Shown here one piece after another: positions 1 to 7,795 of a stretch of DNA of 64,000 bases (the stretch's first letter is position 1; every line of letters begins with the position of its first letter). The notes under the pieces were generated by a model. It was not told the DNA's origin and did no database searches. It saw nothing but the letters and a program-made list of their open reading frames with translations. This DNA is from Eubacteriales bacterium (GTDB lineage Bacteria > Bacillota > Clostridia > Lachnospirales > Lachnospiraceae): assembly GCA_030536555.1 (NCBI GenBank), contig JAUNPU010000013.1, positions 30,915 through 94,914 on the forward strand, written 5' to 3'. Made by a program: the position numbers and the translations under genes.

Positions 1-1105
1 GCTTCGCCGCAATATCCCGAAGCCCCATGGGCACCCGCCTGCCGTCCGGCTGCTCGAAGAATTCCTGCTGGCAGGCGACGATCTCCTTGGCTACGGAAAG
101 CAGGGTATTGGTCCGGTCCTGGATACACTGCTGCAGCCACTGGAACTGCCGGTACTTGTTCCGAAGGTAATCCTGCACCTCGCCGGTCTCATCCTCGTGC
201 ATCATACTGAGATAATGCTGGCTGACCTTCACCTGCGGCAGATTGGCATCGTTGACCAGCACCTCAAAGTGATCCTCAAACTTGACCACGGTCACATCCG
301 GCTTGATATAGCGCATCTTCTCCCGGGAGCTGAAGGAATTGCCCGGAATCGGATTCAGCTTCTGAATGGTCTGATAATACCCCAGCACGTCCTCCGTCGA
401 GATCTCCAGCTGTGCGGCAATCTGAGCAAAATGGCGTCTGCCCAAAGCACCCATATGCTTCCCGGTCAGCTCCATCAGCATATCAAAGTCGTATTGGGAG
501 AAGCTTCCGCCGTCCATCATGCGCTGCAGCTGAATCTGCAGACATTCCTCCAGACTTCTGGCTCCCACTCCCGCCGGCTCCACCGACTGCAGCAGCCTGA
601 TATACTGCTCCATGGTCTCTCCGTCGATTCGCAGCTTCCCTGCCAGCTCCTTCACATCGTCGGTCAGGTATCCTCTGGAATCCAGACTGTACACCAGGAA
701 TTCCATGCAGTCATAATCGTTCTTATCCTTCAGCTGCATCATAAGCTGGCTCATCAGGTAATCCTGCAGATCATTCTCCTCTTCTGCAAAATTCCACGGA
801 TCCCGCTGTTCCGCCTCCTCATATTCCTCCGAATAGTAGACCCGGTTCTGCTCGTCCGTGCGGTTCAGCCACTCCAGCTTCCGCCGGAATTCATCCTGCT
901 CCGGCTGCCCGCCGTCCCCGTACAGCGCACCGGAAATCCCCTTCTCCATCTCCTCCAAGTCGATCAGGGGATTCTCCAGCGCCTCCCGCTGAATATGCAT
1001 CTCCAGCTCCTGCACGTCCATCTGCAGAATCTCCGCTGACTGAATCATCTTCTGAGACAGAATCTGCTTCTGCTCCTGTATCTGACTGTATTCCATTCCT
1101 GCCAT
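1..1105 (-). CDS. rpoN: RNA polymerase sigma-54 factor RpoN (3' end beyond window)
   Basis: Sigma-54 directs RNA polymerase to -24/-12 promoters and needs an AAA+ activator to open them. The 368 codons visible begin with the Gln/Leu-rich region I that activators contact (QEQKQILSQKMIQSAEILQM, about residues 9-28), an acidic region II, and most of the core-binding domain. The DNA-binding C-terminus with the RpoN box lies outside the window, so the gene is partial here. The ATG at 1105 is preceded by GAGGT about 7 nt upstream. It sits directly downstream of, and in the same direction as, the cysteine desulfidase genes, separated by a terminator-like hairpin. A sigma-54 promoter and a sigma-54 activator gene lie within 10 kb, so sigma factor, activator and target are linked. 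Family assignment is secure. Confidence 0.93.
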   Translation of the reverse strand, partial: MAGMEYSQIQEQKQILSQKMIQSAEILQMDVQELEMHIQREALENPLIDLEEMEKGISGALYGDGGQPEQDEFRRKLEWLNRTDEQNRVYYSEEYEEAEQRDPWNFAEEENDLQDYLMSQLMMQLKDKNDYDCMEFLVYSLDSRGYLTDDVKELAGKLRIDGETMEQYIRLLQSVEPAGVGARSLEECLQIQLQRMMDGGSFSQYDFDMLMELTGKHMGALGRRHFAQIAAQLEISTEDVLGYYQTIQKLNPIPGNSFSSREKMRYIKPDVTVVKFEDHFEVLVNDANLPQVKVSQHYLSMMHEDETGEVQDYLRNKYRQFQWLQQCIQDRTNTLLSVAKEIVACQQEFFEQPDGRRVPMGLRDIAAK

Positions 1106-1122
1106 ACCTGTAACCTCGCTTT

Positions 1123-1161
1123 GAAAAAACCATGTTATACTGTCAACAGTATAACATGGTT
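1123..1161 (-). terminator. Long perfect inverted repeat followed by T-run, after the desulfidase operon
   Basis: The arms at 1128-1142 and 1147-1161 are a perfect 15-bp inverted repeat with a 4-nt loop. Read on the minus strand it is followed by a run of T (complement of 1124-1129). It fits a terminator for the upstream operon. The stem is AT-rich, so it could instead be an operator for rpoN. A shorter related palindrome (TGTTATAGTATAACA) occurs at 49440-49454. Confidence 0.6.
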
Positions 1162-1205
1162 ATCAAAGCTTGAAAACAGCTTTTGGCAATTTCCTGTACT
1201 CAAAT

Positions 1206-2534
1206 CTATTCGTTCATCATAATCCGGACGATCTCCTTGTCCGTCTGGCGCATACCGTCTCTTCCCAGACGACCGATATTCCGGATGGTCGCCTCCACAC
1301 CGTTGTTCACGATGCCGTCACCTGCCTTAAACTCCTGACCATTTTTGTACATATGATAGCCCAGGATACCTGCCTGCACACTGGATGCGATCTTGGCAGC
1401 GCAGGAAGGCTTCGCGCCGTCGCAGATGATTCCGGACACGATGGCAAGAGAATTGACCAGCGTGTGAGCCATTTCCTCGTAACCGCCGCCGTACAGGTAA
1501 GCGATGCCGCAGCCAGCCGCACAGCCGGCGCTGACAGCTCCGCAGTAGGCGGACAGACGCCCGATGCCGGTCTTCTCATGCACTGCGATCAGGTTGGAGA
1601 TCACCAGCGCCCGGTACAGCTTCTCTTTCGGCACATTCAGCTCCTTCGCATACTCAATCAGCGGTACGGATACGGTGATTCCCTGGTTGCCGCTTCCGGA
1701 GTTGATGATGACCGGAAGCTCACAGCCGCTCATGCGGGCATCCGAACCTGCCGCCGCCTTGGCAACTGCACGGTTCTTCACATCGTTGCCGTAGGTCTTC
1801 AACATGGTGGAACCGATGTTGGCACCGTAATCTCCCAGCAGACCTTCCTCGGAAATCAGGGTATTGTACTGAATCTGAACATCCAGAATCGGCTTCACAT
1901 CTGCCAGATCACAGGTCTCGGCAAACTCCAGAATATCCTTTAAGTTCAGCAGCGTCTTGTCTGCCAGCCCCACTTCCCTGTTCTCCTCTGTCTTATCGGA
2001 ATCCGCACTGTGGCGGTCCGCACCCTCAGCCTGCATTTCCGCATCCAGATCATACAGCACCTTGCCGTTCTTCTCCACATAAGTGATGTTGGTGTGATAC
2101 TGGCTGATCCGCACTTTTGCACGTTCCTCTCCGTGCATCAGCGTGATGATGATATCAAAAATAATGCCGTTGTCAATGGCCGCCATGCTGACCGGAACTT
2201 CGTTCAGGAAGCGGCGCATCTCCTCCTTCTGCTCCTGAGTCACCTCGGAAATAACCTCAAGCTGCTTATCCGCCCGACCGCCCACAATACCGGCCACGGC
2301 TGCCGCCTCGATGCCCTTCATGCCGCCTGTATTCGGTACGATCACGCTCTTTACATTTTTGATGATGTTGTCGCTGACCTGAATCTCCACCCGGTCAACC
2401 TCTGCCCCAAGCACCTCTCTTGCCTTTGCCGCCGCATAGGCAATGGCAATCGGCTCCGTACATCCCATCGCCGGTACCAGCTCCTCTTTCAGAATCTGCA
2501 CGTAGGTTGTATATCTTTTATCGGTACGCTCCAT
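1206..2534 (-). CDS. cyuA: L-cysteine desulfidase family protein (CyuA / UPF0597, SDH-alpha fold), copy 1
   Basis: Predicted [4Fe-4S] enzyme that splits L-cysteine into pyruvate, ammonia and sulfide. It is 442 aa, in the family's normal range. The N-terminal signature GCTEPIAIAYA carries Cys25. The C-terminal cysteines are in SAYCGAVSAGC and in IICDGAKPSC, as expected for cluster ligands. The ATG at 2534 has AGGAGAGA just upstream; the longer in-frame start lacks support. A second family member lies immediately upstream, and a C-S lyase, a symporter, RidA and a glutaredoxin-like gene precede it in one minus-strand operon. In Clostridioides difficile the related enzyme CdsB is under sigma-54/CdsR control, which matches the local regulators. 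Serine could be an alternative substrate for this fold. Confidence 0.85.
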   Translation of the reverse strand: MERTDKRYTTYVQILKEELVPAMGCTEPIAIAYAAAKAREVLGAEVDRVEIQVSDNIIKNVKSVIVPNTGGMKGIEAAAVAGIVGGRADKQLEVISEVTQEQKEEMRRFLNEVPVSMAAIDNGIIFDIIITLMHGEERAKVRISQYHTNITYVEKNGKVLYDLDAEMQAEGADRHSADSDKTEENREVGLADKTLLNLKDILEFAETCDLADVKPILDVQIQYNTLISEEGLLGDYGANIGSTMLKTYGNDVKNRAVAKAAAGSDARMSGCELPVIINSGSGNQGITVSVPLIEYAKELNVPKEKLYRALVISNLIAVHEKTGIGRLSAYCGAVSAGCAAGCGIAYLYGGGYEEMAHTLVNSLAIVSGIICDGAKPSCAAKIASSVQAGILGYHMYKNGQEFKAGDGIVNNGVEATIRNIGRLGRDGMRQTDKEIVRIMMNE

Positions 2535-2601
2535 GATATTCTCTCCTCTTCTCTTTCGCCATTCTTTCCACATATCGCCTCATTTTTCGATGGCTTATCC
2601 A

Positions 2602-3879
2602 CTAATTGGTCCGCTTTTCCTCCAGCATCTCCACAATCGTCTTCTCTGTTCCCACCATGCCCGGGGATGCGATCCGTCCCATATTCCGCATGGTCTCCTC
2701 CGGTGTCGCCCCGTTGATGCCGTGGACATTGTAAATATACACGCCGTTCATCGCCATCTCCACCGACTGGTACGCCGCATCCACAGCGACCACGCCCTTC
2801 ATGGTGCAGCCCTGGTTGCCGCCGTCGCAGATCATGCCGGTAATGCTGCTTGCCATGTTGTTGATGGTCCGCTCCATCATTTCCACACTGCCGCCCCGCA
2901 GGTATACCAGACCGCACGCCATACCGGTGCCTGCGGCAATGGCACAGCCGCAGAATGCAGACAGCTTGCCGGAATATTCCTTGATGTAGGTGCACACCAG
3001 ATAACTCAGAGCCGTGGCGCGAAGCAGCGCTTCTTTGGTGTAGCCATTTACCTTGTATGCAGCATACAAAGGCATGGTGGCAATAATGCCGTGGGCGCCG
3101 GATCCGGTGATGCTCATAGCCGGGCGAGACAGTCCGATGACCCGGGCTTCAATGGCTGCATTGCACAGCAGAGACGCCGTCTTCTGCTCGTCCTCCGATA
3201 TGACCCTGCCTCCATTTTTCGCCAGCAGGTAGGGGGCGTAGGTGGTCCGCGGATTGCCGATGCCCTCCTCGAACAGCTCCTTATTCAGCCTGTAGGCGTC
3301 TTCGATAAATACAATCTCCTCTGCCGGAACCACGCGGACATAGTCCACCAGCTGCTCCAGCGTATATGTATGAATCAGATGCAGCTCCTCCTGCTGTACA
3401 TCCTCTCTGTGTTCCTTCTCAAATACGACTCTGCCGTTCTCTGTAATCTCGATGATATTTGTGTGGGCATCCCGGATGGTAACCGAGCTTTCGCAGCCGT
3501 CGCCGGTCACCTTCGCCTCAATGAAAATCCGGCTGGTGATCTCGCTCATATCCACGGTAATCCGTCCCTGCTCCACCATCTCGCAGGCCTTCGCCTCTTC
3601 TTCCTTCGTAATGCCATCCAGACATTCCAGTCCTTTTTCCGGGTCCGCAGCCACCGCGCCCAGAGCCGCCGCATAATAGTTTCCCACCTGCCGACTTCCC
3701 GGAATTCCGCAGGTAAATGCATTCTTGAACATTCCGCTGTTCAGACGCAGCTGTACCTGCTGTACCTCTCCATGTAAATGATTGCGTGCTGTGGATACGG
3801 CAAATGCAATCGCTCCCGGCTCCGTAACGCCCAGCGCCGGCTTCATATCTTCCTTCAGTAACTGTGTAAGCACATGCAT
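2602..3879 (-). CDS. L-cysteine desulfidase-like protein, copy 2, with altered CTEP motif
   Basis: A 425-aa paralogue of the next gene downstream, same fold (UPF0597/SDH-alpha). The N-terminal signature reads ALGVTEPGAIAFA, so the cysteine of the family's CTEP motif is Val18. Later cysteines remain, in SAFCGCAIAAG and MICDGGNQGC, so a cluster may still form with a different ligand set or an open site. The ATG at 3879 has GAGAGGGAGAA upstream; a longer reading to 3960 has no such site. It is followed after 67 bp by copy 1. It may act on another amino acid or pair with copy 1 as a heteromer; the sequence does not decide this. Confidence 0.8.
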   Translation of the reverse strand: MHVLTQLLKEDMKPALGVTEPGAIAFAVSTARNHLHGEVQQVQLRLNSGMFKNAFTCGIPGSRQVGNYYAAALGAVAADPEKGLECLDGITKEEEAKACEMVEQGRITVDMSEITSRIFIEAKVTGDGCESSVTIRDAHTNIIEITENGRVVFEKEHREDVQQEELHLIHTYTLEQLVDYVRVVPAEEIVFIEDAYRLNKELFEEGIGNPRTTYAPYLLAKNGGRVISEDEQKTASLLCNAAIEARVIGLSRPAMSITGSGAHGIIATMPLYAAYKVNGYTKEALLRATALSYLVCTYIKEYSGKLSAFCGCAIAAGTGMACGLVYLRGGSVEMMERTINNMASSITGMICDGGNQGCTMKGVVAVDAAYQSVEMAMNGVYIYNVHGINGATPEETMRNMGRIASPGMVGTEKTIVEMLEEKRTN

Positions 3880-3968
3880 GGTATTCTCCCTCTCCTGACC
3901 CTTTTTCCAGGAAAGGCGGAGCCGGAAATACGCCCGGACTCCACCTCTCACCGTAATCATTCACATCA

Positions 3969-4223
3969 TTATTTGTTCAGAACTGCTGCCAGATCCATGG
4001 TGGTCTCGCCGTCCTCGCAGATGAAGCACGGAACGCCCAGACGATCGGTGCCGCGGATCTCTGCGTACAGCTCGTGGTTGTCCCGCAGATCCAGGTATGC
4101 CTTCAGCTCGTCGTGGCTGCCAAGAATGTTCTTGAACTCGTACTCCACCCCTGCGGTGGTTAATTTGCTTAATGCCTCTAAGGTATCCGGACAAAGATGG
4201 CTTCCAATAACGGTAACTTTCAT
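3969..4223 (-). CDS. Small glutaredoxin-like protein with CPDT motif
   Basis: An 84-aa thioredoxin-fold protein. It opens with a beta strand and the redox site HLCPDT (Cys about residue 11), and has the cis-Pro region GVPCFICEDG near residue 65 with two further cysteines. The length fits stand-alone glutaredoxin-related proteins. The ATG at 4223 follows AAAGGAG by 7 nt; an upstream TTG in frame is less likely. It lies between ridA and desulfidase copy 2. A role in handling persulfides or keeping thiols reduced in cysteine breakdown is inferred from position only. Confidence 0.7.
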   Translation of the reverse strand: MKVTVIGSHLCPDTLEALSKLTTAGVEYEFKNILGSHDELKAYLDLRDNHELYAEIRGTDRLGVPCFICEDGETTMDLAAVLNK

Positions 4224-4270
4224 GATTTTAATCTCCTTTTTCAATTAATCGTTTCCTTGATTTTCTGTTC

Positions 4271-4639
4271 TTATTTTACTGCGATTGCCTCGATTTCGCA
4301 AAGCACATTTTTGGGCAGAGTCTTCACTGCCACACAGCTGCGTGCCGGTTTGGACACAAAATACGTTGCATAGACCTGGTTGAATGCCGCAAAGTCTGCC
4401 ATATCCGCCAGGAAGCAGGTGGTCTTGAACACCTTGTCCATGCCGGTTCCGGCTGCTTCCAGAATCGCAGCCACATTTTTGCAGCTCTGCTCTGCCTGAG
4501 CCGCGATGCCTTCCGGAACGCTTCCGTCAGCCGGATTTACCGGAATCTGGCCGGACGTGTACACCACGCCATTGACCTCATAACCCTGAGAATAGGGGCC
4601 GATTGCGCCCGGGGCTTTCTCTGTGTTTAATACGTTCAT
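4271..4639 (-). CDS. ridA: RidA family reactive enamine/imine deaminase
   Basis: A 122-aa RidA (YjgF/YER057c/UK114) protein. It hydrolyses 2-aminoacrylate and related enamines released by PLP-dependent lyases and dehydratases. Family signatures visible: AIGPYSQGYEVNG, VYTSGQIPV, and the C-terminal ARSCVAVKTLP followed by CEIEAIA, which include the active-site Arg and Glu. The ATG at 4639 gives the normal family length; the Shine-Dalgarno is weak. Its presence among a C-S lyase and cysteine desulfidases is meaningful because both chemistries generate 2-aminoacrylate from cysteine. Confidence 0.9.
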   Translation of the reverse strand: MNVLNTEKAPGAIGPYSQGYEVNGVVYTSGQIPVNPADGSVPEGIAAQAEQSCKNVAAILEAAGTGMDKVFKTTCFLADMADFAAFNQVYATYFVSKPARSCVAVKTLPKNVLCEIEAIAVK

Positions 4640-4691
4640 GTTCTGTTCTTGCGCAGCCCCATTCCCTGGGCAGCTGCGCGCTCCTTTCTTA

Positions 4692-4796
4692 TGTGTTACT
4701 GCTCTTTGCAGCTCCAGACTGTCTTTTATGTTATTGCTTTTCACAGGTCCAGACTGCTTTCTGTGTTACTGCTCCTCGCAGGTGCAGACTGTCTTT
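4692..4796. repeat. 35-bp tandem repeat x3 at the 3' end of the symporter gene
   Basis: Three head-to-tail copies with a 35-bp period (4692-4726, 4727-4761, 4762-4796), each containing a cAGACTG core. The third copy holds the stop codon and last codons of the symporter gene; the other two lie downstream of that stop. This looks like tandem duplication of a gene's 3' end into the spacer. Confidence 0.8.
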
Positions 4797-6025
4797 TTGT
4801 AATCCTTCAGCAGCCAGTCCTTGCCTTCTACCATACGTGCAATGATCATGGATGCGATGGTGTCACCGGATGCATTTAAGCAGGTTGCCGCCGGGTCTAC
4901 CAGGAAGCCGATGGTCGCGATCAGCGGGAATGCTTCTCCCGGGAATCCGAACAGGCTGACGATCAGCATCTCGCCCACCAGACCGCCGCCCGGTGCGCCG
5001 GACAGCACGAATGCGCTCATAACAGCTACCGCAATCGCCATCAGGTAGGTATCCACCCCGGTAAAGGGCATCTGGAAAATACCGAACAAAAATGCAATCT
5101 TGGTAATGGAGGACAGCACGGAACCGTCCATATGCATGGTTGCGCCCATAGGCAGTACAATGTTGCTGATGTCATCGGGAACACCGATCTTCTGGCATGC
5201 TTCCATGTTCACCGGAAGGGTTGCCACGGAGCTCTGCGTTGCAAATGCAGTCACAGCCGGATTGAAAATATTCTGCACCATCTTCTTCACACCCAGCTTG
5301 CCGCCTGCGAAATATGCGTAAGCCGGGAAGAAAATCAGCACGTACACCAGACACATCGGGTAGTAGATCAGCATGGTACGACCGTAATCACCGATCAGCT
5401 GCGGTCCGAACTCACCGACCAGATTCGCAAAGTATGCGCCCAGACCGATTGGAGCCAGCTTCATGATCATATCCACCATTTTCATGATAATGGTATTTAA
5501 GTTGCACAGCAGATGTCCCACCGGGCTCTCCTCACCGCCGCACATGGACACTGCGATTCCGGACATGATTGCAAATACGATGATCGGCAGCATGTTCTGT
5601 CTGCTGAGCAGTCCGGTAAAGTCTGTTACGGTCAGGGTGCTGACGATCATTTCGCTGACGCTTGCGGTCTCACCCATCTCAGCCGCGGTCATCTCAATTG
5701 TCGTGTTTGCTGCCGGCGGCCAGACATTGACAACCACCAGCACCAGTGCAGCCGCGAACAAACCGGTCACCACAAAGGTCAGAACCAGACTTCCCAGAAT
5801 CTTGCCCAGACGCTTCATGTTCAGCATGCTTCCCACCGCGTTGGTGATGGAAATAAATACCATCGGAACCACGATGGTGAACATCAGATTAATAAATATG
5901 TCGCCCAACGGTGCCAGCACCGTCGCCTTCTCTCCAAATACCACACCGATGATGGCACCGGTGATGATTCCTGCCAGTAAGATCAGCGGGAACTTGTAGC
6001 TGTCCCAGATTTTCTTTTTGTCCAT
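4766..6025 (-). CDS. Dicarboxylate/amino acid:cation symporter (DAACS family)
   Basis: A 419-aa secondary transporter of the GltP/SstT/TcyP family with hydrophobic segments over its whole length. Family signatures are present: the serine-rich hairpin ATQSSVATLP, PMGATMHMDG, and the TM8 motif FLVDPAATCLNASGD. In glutamate/aspartate transporters the TM8 motif is D-x-x-R-T-x-x-N; here the Arg position is Ala, which argues against an acidic substrate and for a neutral amino acid (serine, threonine, cysteine) or cystine. The ATG at 6025 has GGAGGAAAAT upstream. It is second in the minus-strand operon after the C-S lyase gene. Uptake of cysteine or cystine for this operon is inferred. Confidence 0.85.
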   Translation of the reverse strand: MDKKKIWDSYKFPLILLAGIITGAIIGVVFGEKATVLAPLGDIFINLMFTIVVPMVFISITNAVGSMLNMKRLGKILGSLVLTFVVTGLFAAALVLVVVNVWPPAANTTIEMTAAEMGETASVSEMIVSTLTVTDFTGLLSRQNMLPIIVFAIMSGIAVSMCGGEESPVGHLLCNLNTIIMKMVDMIMKLAPIGLGAYFANLVGEFGPQLIGDYGRTMLIYYPMCLVYVLIFFPAYAYFAGGKLGVKKMVQNIFNPAVTAFATQSSVATLPVNMEACQKIGVPDDISNIVLPMGATMHMDGSVLSSITKIAFLFGIFQMPFTGVDTYLMAIAVAVMSAFVLSGAPGGGLVGEMLIVSLFGFPGEAFPLIATIGFLVDPAATCLNASGDTIASMIIARMVEGKDWLLKDYKKTVCTCEEQ

Positions 6026-6074
6026 TTTCCATTTTCCTCCAATACTTGTAATATCTGTGTTTCCTACGCTTCCT

Positions 6075-6128
6075 GCATTGCCTGCAGTGCCGGTGCTTTC
6101 GGCATTTCCTGCGGTGCCAGTGCTTCCG
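6075..6128. repeat. 27-bp tandem repeat x2 just downstream of the C-S lyase gene
   Basis: Two adjacent 27-bp copies (6075-6101, 6102-6128) sharing 22-23 positions, starting 12 bp beyond the stop codon of the lyase gene. The stop-proximal sequence is a more diverged third copy. Same pattern as the repeats after the symporter and sirtuin genes. Confidence 0.65.
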
Positions 6129-6139
6129 GAAGCCTTTGC

Positions 6140-7309
6140 TTACAGTGCCTCAACTGCGTCCTTCAGCTGCTTTAATGCACGCTCCAGCGTCGCCCGCGGG
6201 CAGGCTGCATTCAGACGCATGAATCCGGACAGGCTGCGTCCGAAGGTATAGCCCTCGTTCAGACCAATCTTTGCCTTCGTAATCATGAAGTCGCGAAGCT
6301 CCTCATTGTTCATTCCCAGTTCCCGGCAGTCCAGCCATACCAGATAAGTCGCATCCGGCACGTTCGGCTTGATCTGCGGAATATTTGCCTCACAATACTC
6401 CTTGATGAAGTCAAAGTTCCCGGAAATGTACTCCAGAAGCTGCTCCAGCCACTCCTCGCCCTCGCGGTATGCTGCCTCCATAGCCACGGAGCTGAATGCG
6501 TTGTTGCGGTGAATATCCATGTTGCCCCAGAACTTATCAAACGCCTGCTTCATCTCCAGGTTCGGGAAGATGGTGGTGGACGCCTGCAGACCAGCCAGAT
6601 TGAAGGTCTTGGTCACAGATACGCAGGTGATGATCTTCTCCGCAATCTCTTTGGAGAGCGTTGCCGTCGGCGTATGCTTCTTACCATGGAAAATCAGGTC
6701 AGAATGAATCTCATCCGAGATCAGCAGTACATCATTTGCAATACAGATTTCCGCCATTTTCCGAAGCTCTTCCGGCTTCCAGACAATTCCCAGCGGGTTG
6801 TGCGGGTTGCACAGCAGGAAGATCTTGCAGTCCTTCACCTTGCTCTCGAAATCTGCGAAATCGATTGTCCAGGTGCCGTCCTTCTCCACCAGCTGATTCT
6901 CCACAACCTGACGGTCCCATGCTTCCGTGATGTCATAGAACTCAGAATATACCGGAGTCTGGATCATAACCTTGTCACCCTCGTCGGTGAAAATCTTGAT
7001 CAGTGCGGACATTGCCGGTACAACCCCCAGGCTCCAGCTCATCAGCGCCGCATCCGTCTCCCAGTTGTTGCGCTTCAGCTCCCACTCCTTCACCGCTTCA
7101 AAGTAGCTGTCCGGTCTGGAAGTGTAACCCCAGATACCCTCCTCTGCCTTTTTCACACAGGCATCGATAATCGGCTGTGCTGTCCGGAAGTCCATATCCG
7201 CAACCCAGAGCGGAATCACATCTGCCGTTCCGAATTTCTTCACCCTCTCGTCATACTTGGATGACCGGTTGCCGCTGCGGTCAATGACTTCGTCAAAATT
7301 GTACTTCAT
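6140..7309 (-). CDS. MalY/PatB-type aminotransferase, probable cystathionine/cysteine beta-lyase
   Basis: A 389-aa fold-type I PLP enzyme of the MalY/PatB branch. This branch cleaves C-S bonds of cystathionine or cysteine to pyruvate, ammonia and a thiol. Visible: PLWVADMDF near the N-terminus, NPHNPLGIVW, LISDEIHSDL, and the PLP lysine in SVTKTFNLAGLQ. The C-terminal FMRLNAACPR contains the carboxylate-binding Arg. I chose the ATG at 7309 because AAAGGA lies 11 nt upstream; the in-frame ATG at 7321 overlaps that site. It is the first gene after the sigma-54 promoter at 7457-7474. Substrate specificity is inferred from the neighbouring desulfidases. Confidence 0.88.
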   Translation of the reverse strand: MKYNFDEVIDRSGNRSSKYDERVKKFGTADVIPLWVADMDFRTAQPIIDACVKKAEEGIWGYTSRPDSYFEAVKEWELKRNNWETDAALMSWSLGVVPAMSALIKIFTDEGDKVMIQTPVYSEFYDITEAWDRQVVENQLVEKDGTWTIDFADFESKVKDCKIFLLCNPHNPLGIVWKPEELRKMAEICIANDVLLISDEIHSDLIFHGKKHTPTATLSKEIAEKIITCVSVTKTFNLAGLQASTTIFPNLEMKQAFDKFWGNMDIHRNNAFSSVAMEAAYREGEEWLEQLLEYISGNFDFIKEYCEANIPQIKPNVPDATYLVWLDCRELGMNNEELRDFMITKAKIGLNEGYTFGRSLSGFMRLNAACPRATLERALKQLKDAVEAL

Positions 7310-7350
7310 TTGATGTACCATCCTTTCTTTGCTGGCTTGCTGTTTTTGTT

Positions 7351-7426
7351 GCCTTTGTTGGCTCGTCGCCTTCGCTGCCTTCGTTGGCTCGTCGCCCTGT
7401 TGCCTTTGTTGGTTCGTCGCCTTTGT
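7351..7426. repeat. About 26-bp tandem repeat x3 in the leader of the C-S lyase mRNA
   Basis: Three contiguous copies starting near 7351, 7377 and 7402 (period 26 then 25), consensus GCCTTYGTTGGYTCGTCGCC. They lie between the predicted sigma-54 start site and the lyase start codon, so they would be transcribed as 5' leader. No stable hairpin or open reading frame with a start is evident. Confidence 0.7.
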
Positions 7427-7456
7427 TACTGTATCTATCGCTTATGTCTTTATATA

Positions 7457-7474
7457 CAGCAAGTGCCATGCCAA
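7457..7474 (-). promoter_or_regulatory. Sigma-54 (-24/-12) promoter of the cysteine catabolism operon
   Basis: The minus strand reads TTGGCATGGCACTTGCTG. The invariant GG and GC are separated exactly as in the sigma-54 consensus TTGGCACG-N4-TTGCW, with one mismatch in the extended -24 element. It points at the C-S lyase gene 150 bp away. An activator gene lies upstream, and rpoN lies at the other end of the operon. Confidence 0.85.
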
Positions 7475-7596
7475 CTTTTTAAAATATAAGGAATTTTTAC
7501 TTTTTATGAGGAAATTTTTTGAAATGTGAAGATTTTCAAGTATTTCAAACGAGATTCATTCTGAATATTGGAATATAAATGAATGATATAGGCTGA

Positions 7597-7669
7597 TTTA
7601 AATTGGAATAATTGGTTTAATTGGACCATATGGTTTATATCTGAGTTTTAATTGGTCTAATTGGTTTAT
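7597..7669. promoter_or_regulatory. Candidate enhancer (upstream activating) sites for the sigma-54 activator
   Basis: Three related AT-rich copies built from AATTGG half-sites lie at 7597-7621, 7616-7638 and 7647-7669. The last two match at 19 of 23 positions and are offset by 31 bp (about three helical turns). They sit about 125-210 bp upstream of the -24/-12 promoter, the normal distance for activator binding. Binding by the adjacent activator is inferred. Confidence 0.55.
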
Positions 7670-7795
7670 TTGGCTCATCCGGAAAGTTACATACATTTAT
7701 CTCTCCAGTCACACCCGTCTGGCGGCTGCCTTTTTATGCTCCATCTCACCTTTTCCTGTTTTAAACTACCCTTTTTAAATTAACATATAGCGGAA

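Noticed and set aside
2533..3777. Open frame of 414 codons on the plus strand
   Set aside because: Shadow of desulfidase copy 2.
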